A DNA stretch of 64,000 bases from Oscillospiraceae bacterium (GTDB lineage Bacteria; Bacillota; Clostridia; Oscillospirales; Acutalibacteraceae), in the NCBI GenBank assembly GCA_015066385.1, contig SVOJ01000012.1, positions 19,201 to 83,200 of the forward strand, read 5' to 3'. Shown piece by piece: positions 28,774 through 38,324 of this stretch. The first letter of the stretch is position 1, and each line of letters begins with the position of its first letter. The notes beneath the pieces are model-generated. The model was not told the origin of the DNA. It made no database searches and was given only the letters and a program-made list of their open reading frames with translations. The position numbers were made by a program, and so were the translations under genes.

Positions 28774-29343
28774 TTATTTGGCATTGATGTCGATGACTTT
28801 GGCGGCATCCTTGATGTAAATGATGCCCGAAAGCACCGCGAGCACGGCGGTAATGCCGAGCGCAATGTTGGAAACAAGAGGCAAATTGAATGTTTCGGGA
28901 ATGATGGCGCAATCACGCAGGTGTGCGCACAACAGGAAGACAAGGGTAAAGACCATCTGGGTGACGGTTTTGAGCTTACCCCAGATGTTGGCGGGGATGA
29001 CAATACCCTGTGCGGATGCAATCAGACGCATGGAGGTAACGGCAAACTCACGCACAAGCACCACAAGGATGATCCATATACTGCAAAGGCCGAGTTGCAT
29101 GAGTGCAAGCAGAGCCGAGGTGGTGAGCATTTTGTCTGCCACAGGGTCGGCAAACTGACCGAATACGGTGACAATGTTTTGCTTGCGGGCAATTTTGCCG
29201 TCCAAAAAATCGGTAAAACAGCCCACACCGTAAATCAGAAGTCCCCACAAAAAGTGGTTCGGAATGGCTTCGGCGAGAAAGACCGCCAAAAAGATTGGGG
29301 TGATGACCATACGCAGTACGGTCAGGCGATTGGGTAAATTCAT
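28774..29343 (-). CDS. pgsA: CDP-diacylglycerol-glycerol-3-phosphate 3-phosphatidyltransferase
   Basis: MNLPNRLTVLRMVITPIF, CDP-alcohol motif TDFLDGKIARKQNIVTVFGQFADPVADK. Confidence 0.92.
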   Translation of the reverse strand: MNLPNRLTVLRMVITPIFLAVFLAEAIPNHFLWGLLIYGVGCFTDFLDGKIARKQNIVTVFGQFADPVADKMLTTSALLALMQLGLCSIWIILVVLVREFAVTSMRLIASAQGIVIPANIWGKLKTVTQMVFTLVFLLCAHLRDCAIIPETFNLPLVSNIALGITAVLAVLSGIIYIKDAAKVIDINAK

Positions 29344-29359
29344 TGCATTTCCTCAAATC

Positions 29360-30700
29360 TTATTTTTGTTCAATGACTCTGCCAACAAGATCGACGTCTT
29401 CCGTTTTCTGAATTTCAACCTGCACAAGTGTACCGTCGGTCAGTTCATAGTCGCAGGTAAAATACACGGTTGAGTCGATTTCGGGGGCATCGCGCCAGGT
29501 TCTGCCGATGTACACATCATTGTATGAATCATAAGCATCGACAATGCAGGTCTGCACGGTATCCACGAGACTTTCCTGCTTTTCGGTGAAAATACGGTAT
29601 TGCAGATCCATAATGCTTTCGCCGCGTTTTTGTGCAACCTCACGGTCGATCTGATTTTCCATTTCGGCGGCAGGGGTGCCTTCTTCTGCGGAATACGCAA
29701 AGCAACCCAGACGGTCAAAACGGGCTTTCTGCACAAAGTCTGCGAGTGTTTCAAACGCTTCTTCGTCTTCCCCGGGGAAACCTGTAATAAGCGTTGTTCT
29801 CAACACACAATCGGGTAAATAAGAGCGGATTTTTTCGAGCAATGCGAGCAGTTGCTTGTCGTCACCCGAACGGTTCATGGCTTTAAGAATCTTGCCGTCA
29901 GCATGTTGAACAGGCAGGTCGATATAGGGAAGCACCTTTTCGCAGTCACGCATAACCGTAAGAAGTTCATCGGTGATACGGTCGGGATAGCAATACAAAA
30001 GACGAATCCAGCGGATGCCGTCGAGTTTGCTAAGTTCTTTGAGCAGTGCGGGCAGTTTCTTTTCATTGTAAAGGTCTTCGCCGTAGCGGGTGGTGTCCTG
30101 CGCAATGAGAATAAGTTCCTTGATGCCGTTCATGGCAAGGGAAGCCGCCTCTTTGACGATGTCTTCCATCGGACGGGAACGGAACGGCCCTCTGATGTCG
30201 GGAATAGCACAATAAGAACAACGGTTGGAACAGCCGTCGGCTACTTTCAGATATGCCCAGTGCGGCGGTGTGGACAGAATACGCGGATCACCGAGGGGCA
30301 TTTCTTCCTTTGCGGGATAACGGGATTCTTCTTTTTCCGCAAACACATTGTTGACAAATTCAACGATTTGTCCGTTTGCACCGAGACCTGCAACGGCATC
30401 CACTTCGGGCATTTCGTTTAAGATTTCATCGCGGTAACGCTCCGCCATACAGCCGAGCACGATGATTTTTCCGAGGTCACCGTCTTCTTTGAGTTGTGCC
30501 ATTTCGAGAATGTTGTCAATGGCTTCCTGTTTGGCTTCTTCAATGAATCCGCAGGTGTTGATGATGACAGCATCCGCACCGATGGGGGTATCGGTGAGAA
30601 TATAGCCTGCATCACTGAGCTTCGCAAGCATCATTTCGCTGTCCACCTGATTTTTCGGACAACCGAGAGAGATAAAACCGATTTTTTTCTGCATATTCAA
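29360..30700 (-). CDS. rimO: Ribosomal protein S12 methylthiotransferase
   Basis: IGFISLGCPKNQVDSEMMLAKL, VADGCSNRCSYCAIPDIRGPFRSRPMEDI, GFPGEDEEAFE. Confidence 0.92.
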   Translation of the reverse strand: MNMQKKIGFISLGCPKNQVDSEMMLAKLSDAGYILTDTPIGADAVIINTCGFIEEAKQEAIDNILEMAQLKEDGDLGKIIVLGCMAERYRDEILNEMPEVDAVAGLGANGQIVEFVNNVFAEKEESRYPAKEEMPLGDPRILSTPPHWAYLKVADGCSNRCSYCAIPDIRGPFRSRPMEDIVKEAASLAMNGIKELILIAQDTTRYGEDLYNEKKLPALLKELSKLDGIRWIRLLYCYPDRITDELLTVMRDCEKVLPYIDLPVQHADGKILKAMNRSGDDKQLLALLEKIRSYLPDCVLRTTLITGFPGEDEEAFETLADFVQKARFDRLGCFAYSAEEGTPAAEMENQIDREVAQKRGESIMDLQYRIFTEKQESLVDTVQTCIVDAYDSYNDVYIGRTWRDAPEIDSTVYFTCDYELTDGTLVQVEIQKTEDVDLVGRVIEQK

Positions 30701-30709
30701 AATCCTTAT

Positions 30710-31327
30710 TTAAAAATCTTGCGTATTCCATCCCAACGACTCCACCGTATCGAACACATCGTGCGGGGCATAGCCCAAACGAAAAAGGCGGTTGATAATG
30801 CGTTTTTTTGTCTTTTCATCGGGTTTGCCGTCGGCGGGACATAATTTTTCTATTATATCCATGATACTCAATTTTTCGTCAATGTCAATACTTCCCGCGG
30901 CAGTTTGGGCAATATGACGGTCAATTCCGCGGGAGATGAGTTCATTTTCGACTCTTTTCGGGGCGAAATGTTTGCGTCTTACGAGTTCGTCAGCCAAAAG
31001 TTCTGCAAATTTTTCGTCATTAAGAAGTCCGAGATCACGGCATTTTTCCACGGCTTGCTTTGCAGGGGCAGATCTGTATTTGTGCTTGAGTTTGTCATAC
31101 AGTTCTTTTTCGGAGTGTGCACGTTGCGACAAAAGCCGCAGGGCACTGTCATATGCAAAAACAAAGTCAGCCGCCTCTTGCAAGGCAGCTAACTGTTCTT
31201 CGTCTATATCGTCACCGTCACGCACCGTGCTTTCAAACCAAAACGATGCGGGCACGGAAAAACGGAATTCCCCGTCGGTGAAAATGTTGATTTTCCCGCT
31301 TTTGGCGGTGGTGGTTGAAACAATCAT
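30710..31327 (-). CDS. recX: Regulatory protein RecX
   Basis: LRLLSQRAHSEKELYDKLKHKYRS...DLGLLNDEKFAELLADELVRRKHFAPKRVENELISRGID; directly downstream of recA. Confidence 0.88.
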   Translation of the reverse strand: MIVSTTTAKSGKINIFTDGEFRFSVPASFWFESTVRDGDDIDEEQLAALQEAADFVFAYDSALRLLSQRAHSEKELYDKLKHKYRSAPAKQAVEKCRDLGLLNDEKFAELLADELVRRKHFAPKRVENELISRGIDRHIAQTAAGSIDIDEKLSIMDIIEKLCPADGKPDEKTKKRIINRLFRLGYAPHDVFDTVESLGWNTQDF

Positions 31328-32457
31328 CAGTCGGCCGTGATGTCAATTTTGATTTTGGGCACTCTGCCGTTGTTGGGGGCAATAGGTGCCACGGGCTCAA
31401 TGATTTCGCCATCTTCATCGGTTTCGGGAATATCTGCACCGGAAGGCAGAACATCGGCACGCATACTGCTGATGAATTCGGGATGATTGCGGATCTTGGC
31501 TTCGATTTCATCACGCAGAGCGGTGTTTTTGTCAAGCATCATGCGGACATTGTCACGCCCCTGCCCGAGTCTTTCTTCACCGTAAGACAACCACGAACCG
31601 CTTTTCTGCACGATGTCAAACTTGATACCGAGTTCAAGGATTTCGCTTGTTTTAGAAATACCGGTACCGAACAGAATATCGAATTCAGCCTGTTTAAAAG
31701 GCGGGGCGACCTTATTTTTGACGATCTTGCAACGGGTACGCGAGCCGACAAAATCATTGCCGGCAGCTTTGATCTGTTCGGTCTTGCGAACATCAATACG
31801 CATGGAAGCGTAGAATTTCAGTGCGCGGCCGCCGGTGGTGACTTCGGGGTTGCCATACATGACACCAACCTTTTCACGCAGCTGATTGATGAAAATAACA
31901 ATACAATTGGAACGGGAAATCGCACCTGCAAGTTTACGCAGAGCCTGCGACATGAGTCTTGCATGAAGACCGACATGGCTGTCACCCATTTCGCCTTCGA
32001 TTTCGGCACGGGGAACCAAAGCGGCAACGGAGTCCACAACAATGACATCGAGTGCACCCGATCGGGTCAGTGCTTCGGCAATTTCAAGTGCCTGTTCACC
32101 GTTGTCGGGCTGAGCAACAAGCAGAGAATCAACATCAACACCCAAATTTGCGGCATAAACAGGATCCAATGCGTGTTCGGCATCAATGAAAGCGGCTTCG
32201 CCGCCTGCTTTTTGTGCTTCGGCAACCACATGCAGGGCAAGAGTCGTTTTACCGGAAGATTCAGGCCCGAAAATTTCAATGATTCTGCCCTTGGGAAGTC
32301 CGCCGATACCCGTTGCGGCATCGAGGGTGATGGAACCCGTGGAAATGGCTTCGATCTGCAATGCGTTGGTCTGTCCTAAACGCATGATAGCACCCTTGCC
32401 GTACTGTTTTTCAATTTGCGCAATCGCGGTTTCAAGAGCTTTTTTCTTATCAGACAT
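31327..32457 (-). CDS. recA: Recombinase RecA
   Basis: [66 protein letters not shown]. Confidence 0.97.
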   Translation of the reverse strand: MSDKKKALETAIAQIEKQYGKGAIMRLGQTNALQIEAISTGSITLDAATGIGGLPKGRIIEIFGPESSGKTTLALHVVAEAQKAGGEAAFIDAEHALDPVYAANLGVDVDSLLVAQPDNGEQALEIAEALTRSGALDVIVVDSVAALVPRAEIEGEMGDSHVGLHARLMSQALRKLAGAISRSNCIVIFINQLREKVGVMYGNPEVTTGGRALKFYASMRIDVRKTEQIKAAGNDFVGSRTRCKIVKNKVAPPFKQAEFDILFGTGISKTSEILELGIKFDIVQKSGSWLSYGEERLGQGRDNVRMMLDKNTALRDEIEAKIRNHPEFISSMRADVLPSGADIPETDEDGEIIEPVAPIAPNNGRVPKIKIDITAD

Positions 32458-32476
32458 CGGAAATCTTCCTTTCAAT

Positions 32477-32490
32477 AAAACAAATGTTCG
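32477..32490 (-). promoter_or_regulatory. Probable LexA (SOS) box of recA
   Basis: Minus-strand CGAACATTTGTTTT, close to the Bacillus-type consensus CGAACRNRYGTTYC, upstream of the recA ATG. Confidence 0.65.
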
Positions 32491-32610
32491 GTTGATGTTT
32501 CATATTCTACATTATTTTTTCGGAAAATGCAAGAGGTAAAAATAAAAAAACTTGCAAAAAGCAGCGCAAAAAGGTACAATAGAGTCATCTATGGGACGGA
32601 GGACACAATA

Positions 32611-34650
32611 ATGCCCGAAATTCTTGCCCCTGCAGGGGGGCCCGAACAATTACAGGCGGCTGTGCGAAGCGGTGCGGATGCGGTTTATCTCGGCACAAGT
32701 ACGCTCAATGCTCGCAGAAATGCCAAAAATTTTAATGGTGAGGAACTGTTTGAAGCTGTACGATACTGCCATGCGTACGGCGTGAAAGTATATGTTACCC
32801 TCAATACACTGGTGGCTGACACCGAACTGCAAGAAGTGCAGAACGGCTTACAGACCATTGCACAAAGCGGGGCGGATGCGGTGATTGTGCAGGATTTGGC
32901 CGTTGTCGACCTTGTAAAAAAATGCTGTCCCACCCTCGCTTTGCATGCCTCCACGCAGATGAGCATTCACAATGTGTCGGGTGCCAAGCAGCTCGAAGAA
33001 ATGGGTTTCAAGCGCATTGTAACGGCAAGAGAACTGACTTTAAAAGAAATTGAGGCGATTGCAAGCAGTGTCACTTGTGAAATTGAAGCCTTTGTGCACG
33101 GTGCACACTGCATGAGTGTGTCGGGCATGTGCTATTATTCGGCTCTGCTCGGAAGCCGAAGCGGCAACCGCGGACTTTGTGCACAGCCCTGCCGCCTTGA
33201 TTTTGTGAATCCTCACGGCAGACATTTTGCACTTTCTTTAAAAGACATGAGCCTGCTTGCACACCTGCAGGACATGGAAAAAGCGGGGGTTGCATCCTTT
33301 AAAATCGAGGGCAGAATGAAGCGGCCCGAATATGTTGCGGCGGCGGTGTCTGCCTGCAAAGCGGCTGTGAACGGCGAAAGTTATGACCTTGAAACGCTGA
33401 AAAACGTATTTTCGCGATCAGGCTTCACGGACGGATATCTGACAGGAAAACGCGATGTGACCATGTTCGGCTATCGCACAAAGGAAGATGTGACCGCCAT
33501 GCCGACGGTGTTCGGGCAGTTGGCAAACTTATACCGTGCCGAACGGCAGGCTGTGCCCGTAACGGCTGTTTTTACAATGCAAAACGGACTCCCCTGCTCG
33601 TTCACCTTGTCTGACGGCGAGTATACCGTGACCGCCACGGGAGAAATTCCGCAGACGGCTCTCAACCGTCCTTTGGACAAAGAAAACGCATGCCGTTCTC
33701 TGTCCAAACTCGGCGGAACACCGTTTTATATGACCGCCTTTGACTGCACATTGGATGACGGGCTGATGTTGCCCGCTTCGGCTCTCAATGCCGTACGCAG
33801 GGATGCCGCACAACAACTGTATGACAAACGTGCCGAAATAACCCCCCATGCGTTCACCCCGCAGTTGAAAGAAGAAAAAGCCATTCTTCCAAAACCCGCC
33901 AAAGCAAGACTGCGATTGCATTTTACAAGCGAGGAACAGATTTTCCACATTCCCGACGGAGCACAGATTGTTCTGCCGATGGATGTGATTGACTGCAATC
34001 CGGGGCTGATTAACCGTTTCGGCGAAAACCTGTTTGTGCAGATTCCCGCACTCATTTGGCCCGAAGACGAAGAAAAGACCCTTTCCATCTTATCACGGCT
34101 TGCACAGAACGGCATTGCCGATGCGGTGTGCGACAATATCGGCGCGGTGCGCATGTGTGACGAACTGGGGTTGACCGCACACGGCGGCACGGGCTTGAAT
34201 ATTTTCAATTCCGAAAGCCTTTCGCAGTATGCAAAAATAGGGCTTGCGAGTGCATGTATGTCCTTTGAATGCCACGACAATCAGATGTATGACATGGAAA
34301 ATGAAATCCCCGTCGGACTTCTTGTTTACGGCAGACTGCCGCTGATGCGGCTCCGTGCATGCCCGATGAAAAGTGCGAACGGCTGTTTCGGCTGTGACGG
34401 TAAGAGAGTGCTGACCGACCGAAAAGGGATTGAATTTCCCGTACTGTGTGAACAGCAAAGGTTTTCAACACTGCTCAACAGTGTACCGCTTTATCTCGGT
34501 GATCAGATGTTGCCGCAGACGGATTTTGTGAGCCTTGTTTTCACAACGGAAACCAAAGAAGAATGCCGCATTGCAACAAAATCCTTTATGAATGAAGAAT
34601 ACCCGCCGTTCAAACGAACAACGGGACTTTACAAACGAGGGGTTATGTAA
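32611..34650 (+). CDS. U32 family peptidase
   Basis: MPEILAPAGGPEQLQAAVRSGADAVYLG, EAFVHGAHCMSVSGMCYYSALLGSRSGNRGLCAQPCR. Confidence 0.92.
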   Translation: MPEILAPAGGPEQLQAAVRSGADAVYLGTSTLNARRNAKNFNGEELFEAVRYCHAYGVKVYVTLNTLVADTELQEVQNGLQTIAQSGADAVIVQDLAVVDLVKKCCPTLALHASTQMSIHNVSGAKQLEEMGFKRIVTARELTLKEIEAIASSVTCEIEAFVHGAHCMSVSGMCYYSALLGSRSGNRGLCAQPCRLDFVNPHGRHFALSLKDMSLLAHLQDMEKAGVASFKIEGRMKRPEYVAAAVSACKAAVNGESYDLETLKNVFSRSGFTDGYLTGKRDVTMFGYRTKEDVTAMPTVFGQLANLYRAERQAVPVTAVFTMQNGLPCSFTLSDGEYTVTATGEIPQTALNRPLDKENACRSLSKLGGTPFYMTAFDCTLDDGLMLPASALNAVRRDAAQQLYDKRAEITPHAFTPQLKEEKAILPKPAKARLRLHFTSEEQIFHIPDGAQIVLPMDVIDCNPGLINRFGENLFVQIPALIWPEDEEKTLSILSRLAQNGIADAVCDNIGAVRMCDELGLTAHGGTGLNIFNSESLSQYAKIGLASACMSFECHDNQMYDMENEIPVGLLVYGRLPLMRLRACPMKSANGCFGCDGKRVLTDRKGIEFPVLCEQQRFSTLLNSVPLYLGDQMLPQTDFVSLVFTTETKEECRIATKSFMNEEYPPFKRTTGLYKRGVM

Positions 34651-34654
34651 TTTT

Positions 34655-35194
34655 TTATCTTTTATGCTTTTTGTTCGCCTGCATCAGTTCACGGATGTGG
34701 GCGAATGTTTTTTCTTCGCCTTCAAGGCTGAGCATCACAAGCCAGCTTTCGAGCAGTTCGGCAGTGGCGGGGTGAATGGAACGGTAGTCCTTGCCGTTGT
34801 TGTAATAATCCAGTGCGGCACGGTCCGTATATTTATCCCCTTTGTAGATTTTGCATGCCGCCACACGGTCGCAGAACATTTCGACGGTGTATTTTAAGGG
34901 CATTTCAACGGGCACGATACGCTGTTCGGCGATGCTGAAATCCGTCCAGTATTCAAAATGATGTTTGTTTCTGCCTTTGTGATGCATCCATGCCGCAGAA
35001 TAGCCGTTCTGGATGCGCTCGTTGACATTGGGGCTTTTGTCGCCGGCATAATACTTTGCACCTGTCAGAAATTCCGCAGGGCTGTATTTGGACAGATCAT
35101 GCCGAAGTCCCTGCCACAGAATGCCGACCTTTGCACAATGGCGGATGACGGCATGGCGGTGTGCTGTGATGGTTTTAAAATGTTGCAGAATTTT
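34655..35194 (-). CDS. DUF5662 family protein
   Basis: MKILQHFKTITAHRHAVIRHCAKVGILWQGLRHDLSKYSPAEFLTGAKYYAGDKSPNVNERIQNGYSAAWMHHKGRNKHHFEYW. Confidence 0.85.
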   Translation of the reverse strand, partial: KILQHFKTITAHRHAVIRHCAKVGILWQGLRHDLSKYSPAEFLTGAKYYAGDKSPNVNERIQNGYSAAWMHHKGRNKHHFEYWTDFSIAEQRIVPVEMPLKYTVEMFCDRVAACKIYKGDKYTDRAALDYYNNGKDYRSIHPATAELLESWLVMLSLEGEEKTFAHIRELMQANKKHKR

Positions 35195-35205
35195 CATCTG
35201 TACGC

Positions 35206-35586
35206 CTACTTTATCAAATGAGAATGTATCCAACTTAAAATGTCATCATAGTTAAAAGAGCCGTCTGCAACAGACAATCCAAATTCAATCAATTCCTTTT
35301 GACTATAATTCAACATTCTATCGTTGAGTTGCAATGTCATCAACATAACAAAAGCACCAATTCTTTTATTTCCGTCAATGAATGCATGGTTTTTGATCAA
35401 TGCAAATGTAAGACGTGCTGCTTTTTCTTCAACAGAAGGATATACTTCATAACCCTCAAAACCGTTCAAAGCACTGAAAACAGCAGATTCCAACAAATTA
35501 TAGTCCCGAACCCCATGACTTCCGCCGGTTTTTTCAATTAACTTTTCATGCGTTGAAACAATCTCGTTAACAGACAATAATATCAT
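35206..35586 (-). CDS. Doc/Fic-type toxin
   Basis: ALIKNHAFIDGNKRIGAFVMLMTLQLN (HxFxDGNKR motif); overlaps a Phd-like gene. Confidence 0.9.
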   Translation of the reverse strand: MILLSVNEIVSTHEKLIEKTGGSHGVRDYNLLESAVFSALNGFEGYEVYPSVEEKAARLTFALIKNHAFIDGNKRIGAFVMLMTLQLNDRMLNYSQKELIEFGLSVADGSFNYDDILSWIHSHLIK

Positions 35587-35834
35587 TTTGCCAACTCCAG
35601 AAAAGCTTCCATATTATCAGCAAGTATTTTTTCAGCAGTTTCGTTTATTTTTTGTTTGCGCAATTGCATGATTTTGGAAACTTCCTCATATTCATCAAAA
35701 TCAACAATAACATACCTCGGCTTGTTGTTTTTCAGAATAACAGCCATTCCGCTTTCATCAACCATGCGTACAACTTTAGAAAAATTCTGATTTGCATCTG
35801 TCATAGGAACAAGATAATTGGTATTCACCATCAT
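35583..35834 (-). CDS. Phd/YefM-family antitoxin
   Basis: YLVPMTDANQNFSKVVRMVDESGMAVILKNNKPRYVIVDFDEYE. Confidence 0.88.
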   Translation of the reverse strand: MMVNTNYLVPMTDANQNFSKVVRMVDESGMAVILKNNKPRYVIVDFDEYEEVSKIMQLRKQKINETAEKILADNMEAFLELAK

Positions 35835-35891
35835 TTTTTTATCACCTCATAACTATTATATGCAAATTATAGGATAAAATCAACCTATTTT

Positions 35892-36302
35892 TTAATATAA
35901 AACCTTGGAAAGAATGAAACAGACCCACAGTGCAACCACAAAAGCGGATTCAGCGGGGATTGCCAATTTTGTATAGGGGCATTTCCAGCCCTTGTCCACA
36001 AACAGGAAAATAGTTCTTGTGACAAGCACCGTGGTGGCAAAAAACAGACCGCCGACCAGCGAATAAACGGGCGTTTTCAACGCAATGGTCAGATACAGCA
36101 AAAAGGCACCCAGTGCAAAGGAAATACCGCCGTAATAGACACGGATTTCGGTTTTGCCTGCATTATCAACAGGCTTGACGGAAAAAGATTCCGCATTCTT
36201 GATGGGATTTGTGATAAATACAATTGCCATGCCGAAAAAGTAAGCCACAAGTCCGATCACGGCAATGCCCGCCGGCAGATTGGAAAAGAAAATTTCTTTC
36301 AA
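35892..36302 (-). CDS. DUF4345-like membrane protein
   Basis: 136 aa with four predicted TM segments; NPIKNAESFSVKPVDNAGKTEIRVYYGGISFALGAFLLYLTI. Confidence 0.6.
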   Translation of the reverse strand: MKEIFFSNLPAGIAVIGLVAYFFGMAIVFITNPIKNAESFSVKPVDNAGKTEIRVYYGGISFALGAFLLYLTIALKTPVYSLVGGLFFATTVLVTRTIFLFVDKGWKCPYTKLAIPAESAFVVALWVCFILSKVLY

Positions 36303-36377
36303 GATAACCTATCTCCTTTTTATTTATGCTATAGATTCAGCATATTTTTTGTTTAATGCTTTCAGGACATCTTTAAA

Positions 36378-36707
36378 TTAAATATCCATTTGTTTCAGTG
36401 CTTCTCGTTGATCTCTTCTGCCGTAAATGACTGCGGTTATATGTACCTCTTTCAGTTCATCATTCACCCAGAAATAAACAAGAAAATTTTTGACCGGCAT
36501 TTTATGTATACCGTGGCTTTTCCACGGTTCTTCATCCACAAGAGCGATTCTTTTCGGCATCGTACAAAGAGAAAGTATCCTCTTTTCCAGTTCATCAAGT
36601 AATCTTGTTGCCGCACCGGATTCTTTGAGAACACCGCTGATGTAAATGAAAATTTCAAACATCTGTGCACTTGCCTGCGGAGTGATTTTTACTTTGTATT
36701 CATCCAT
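36378..36707 (-). CDS. RelE/ParE-family toxin
   Basis: MDEYKVKITPQASAQMFEIFIYISGVLKESGAATRLLDELEKRILSL...HITAVIYGRRDQ; coupled to RelB/DinJ gene. Confidence 0.85.
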   Translation of the reverse strand: MDEYKVKITPQASAQMFEIFIYISGVLKESGAATRLLDELEKRILSLCTMPKRIALVDEEPWKSHGIHKMPVKNFLVYFWVNDELKEVHITAVIYGRRDQREALKQMDI

Positions 36708-37008
36708 TCGCAATCTCCTTGCGAAGTGAGGCAAAAACATCCCCGACATCAAGAGATTCGCCGTTCTTTGCTTGATTCAGACCGGTTTCCATCATGGTGT
36801 TAAAGGTAGCCTTATCCATTTCATCAAGAGAAGCAGGTGCACTTGGCAAAGACAAAGAAAAAGGAATTCCTTTTTTCATAATAATTTGTTTGTAAAGCAT
36901 ATTGATCACAACAGACACGGGAATACCGAGTTGCGACATAATTTCTTCCGCTTGCTGTTTCACATCCGGCTCAACGCGGGCAAGCACATTTGCAGTTTTT
37001 GCTGCCAT
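36700..37008 (-). CDS. RelB/DinJ-family antitoxin
   Basis: MAAKTANVLARVEPDVKQQAEEIMSQLGIPVSVVINMLYKQIIMKKGIPFSL. Confidence 0.88.
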   Translation of the reverse strand: MAAKTANVLARVEPDVKQQAEEIMSQLGIPVSVVINMLYKQIIMKKGIPFSLSLPSAPASLDEMDKATFNTMMETGLNQAKNGESLDVGDVFASLRKEIANG

Positions 37009-37124
37009 ACTCATTCCACCTTTCATATATATTATAACCATTTGTATAACGAATTGCAATACATTTTTAAACATTTAAAAAAGCACATCGCAATCAAGCG
37101 GTGTGCTTTCGTTTATGTTTAGTT

Positions 37125-38324
37125 TTATGCTTTTTTGATTGTGAGGTTGTCAACCAGGCCGATGACCGAGCAAACAAGAAGAACAACAAACACGGCAAGG
37201 AACGAGCCCGTTGCATCCACGATTTTACCTGCAAGGGTAGCATAGAATGCGGACGGAATGAGGATGAGGTTGAGCAGAGCGTAATTGAGTGAGAAGTTCT
37301 TCGGGCCGTAGAAAGCATTGGAAAATGCAGCCGAAACGGTCGGAGAAAAGCCGTAAGAGAAGGCACACAGGGCAACACCGATAACCACAAGTGCGGACAC
37401 CTTGGTTGCGACACCGAGCAATGCAAGCCCCGAAGCGGCAATGGCAACGGCGGAGGTGATGTACTGTGTTTTGCGGATGCCGAGTGCATCGAAGACGGCG
37501 CCCGATGCGAGTCTGCCGAAGCCGTTGAAGATGGCAAGCAGGCTTGCCAGTGTGACCGCCACATTTTCTGCAAGACCGCCCGAAAGCAGAATATCCTTAC
37601 CGAATGCAAGCGTGACACTGCCGACAGCGGAGAACAGAATGAAGAACAGGAACAACTGCCAGAAAGAGGGTCTTTTCAGCATTTCGGCGGCGGTAAAGTC
37701 CCGCTGTTCGGTGTTCACCTTTTTGGTGACGGCAGGCAGTTCTTCGGGCTTCGGGGCACGGATGAACAGACCGCAGACAATCAGCACCGCCCCGATGAGA
37801 ATGCCGTAAACGAGGTACGTTTTGCTCCAACCGACATTAACATTGTTAAACAATTTGGCGGCAATGTTCCCGAGTACAAAGGAACTGAAACCGAATGCCA
37901 TCATCAGAACACCCGAGCACACACCCTTTTTGTCGGGGAACCATGCACTTGTGAGGGCAATAACAACATTATAGACAACGCCGATACCGAGGCCCGCCAT
38001 GATACCGTAACCGAGATACAGCAGGATCACGGGGGATTCAGCCGTGATCGTAGAGGTCAGCAAGAAACCGCCTGCAACGAGCACACCGCTGACAGCCATG
38101 CGGATTTTGGAGCTGATTTTTTGATTGAGCAGACCCGAAAACAAACCGCCCAAACAAAACATGCTCATGGTGATGGTGTAATTAAGACCCAATTGCGAAC
38201 CTGACCAACCGAAAGCGGCAAAAGGTGCTTTGATCACCGACCATGCATAAATGATTCCGGCAAAGAACAGTGCGAAAGCACCAAGCCCCAAGCGAAGCCA
38301 ACGGTTGTTTTTCATTTTTTTCAC
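37125..38324 (-). CDS. MFS transporter, oxalate/formate antiporter (OFA) family
   Basis: NNRWLRLGLGAFALFFAGIIYAWSVIKAPFAAFGWSGSQLGLNYTITMSMFCLGGL. Confidence 0.85.
   Translation of the reverse strand: MKKMKNNRWLRLGLGAFALFFAGIIYAWSVIKAPFAAFGWSGSQLGLNYTITMSMFCLGGLFSGLLNQKISSKIRMAVSGVLVAGGFLLTSTITAESPVILLYLGYGIMAGLGIGVVYNVVIALTSAWFPDKKGVCSGVLMMAFGFSSFVLGNIAAKLFNNVNVGWSKTYLVYGILIGAVLIVCGLFIRAPKPEELPAVTKKVNTEQRDFTAAEMLKRPSFWQLFLFFILFSAVGSVTLAFGKDILLSGGLAENVAVTLASLLAIFNGFGRLASGAVFDALGIRKTQYITSAVAIAASGLALLGVATKVSALVVIGVALCAFSYGFSPTVSAAFSNAFYGPKNFSLNYALLNLILIPSAFYATLAGKIVDATGSFLAVFVVLLVCSVIGLVDNLTIKKA

Noticed and set aside
31315-32379. 354-aa plus-strand ORF
   Set aside because: Antisense shadow of recA.
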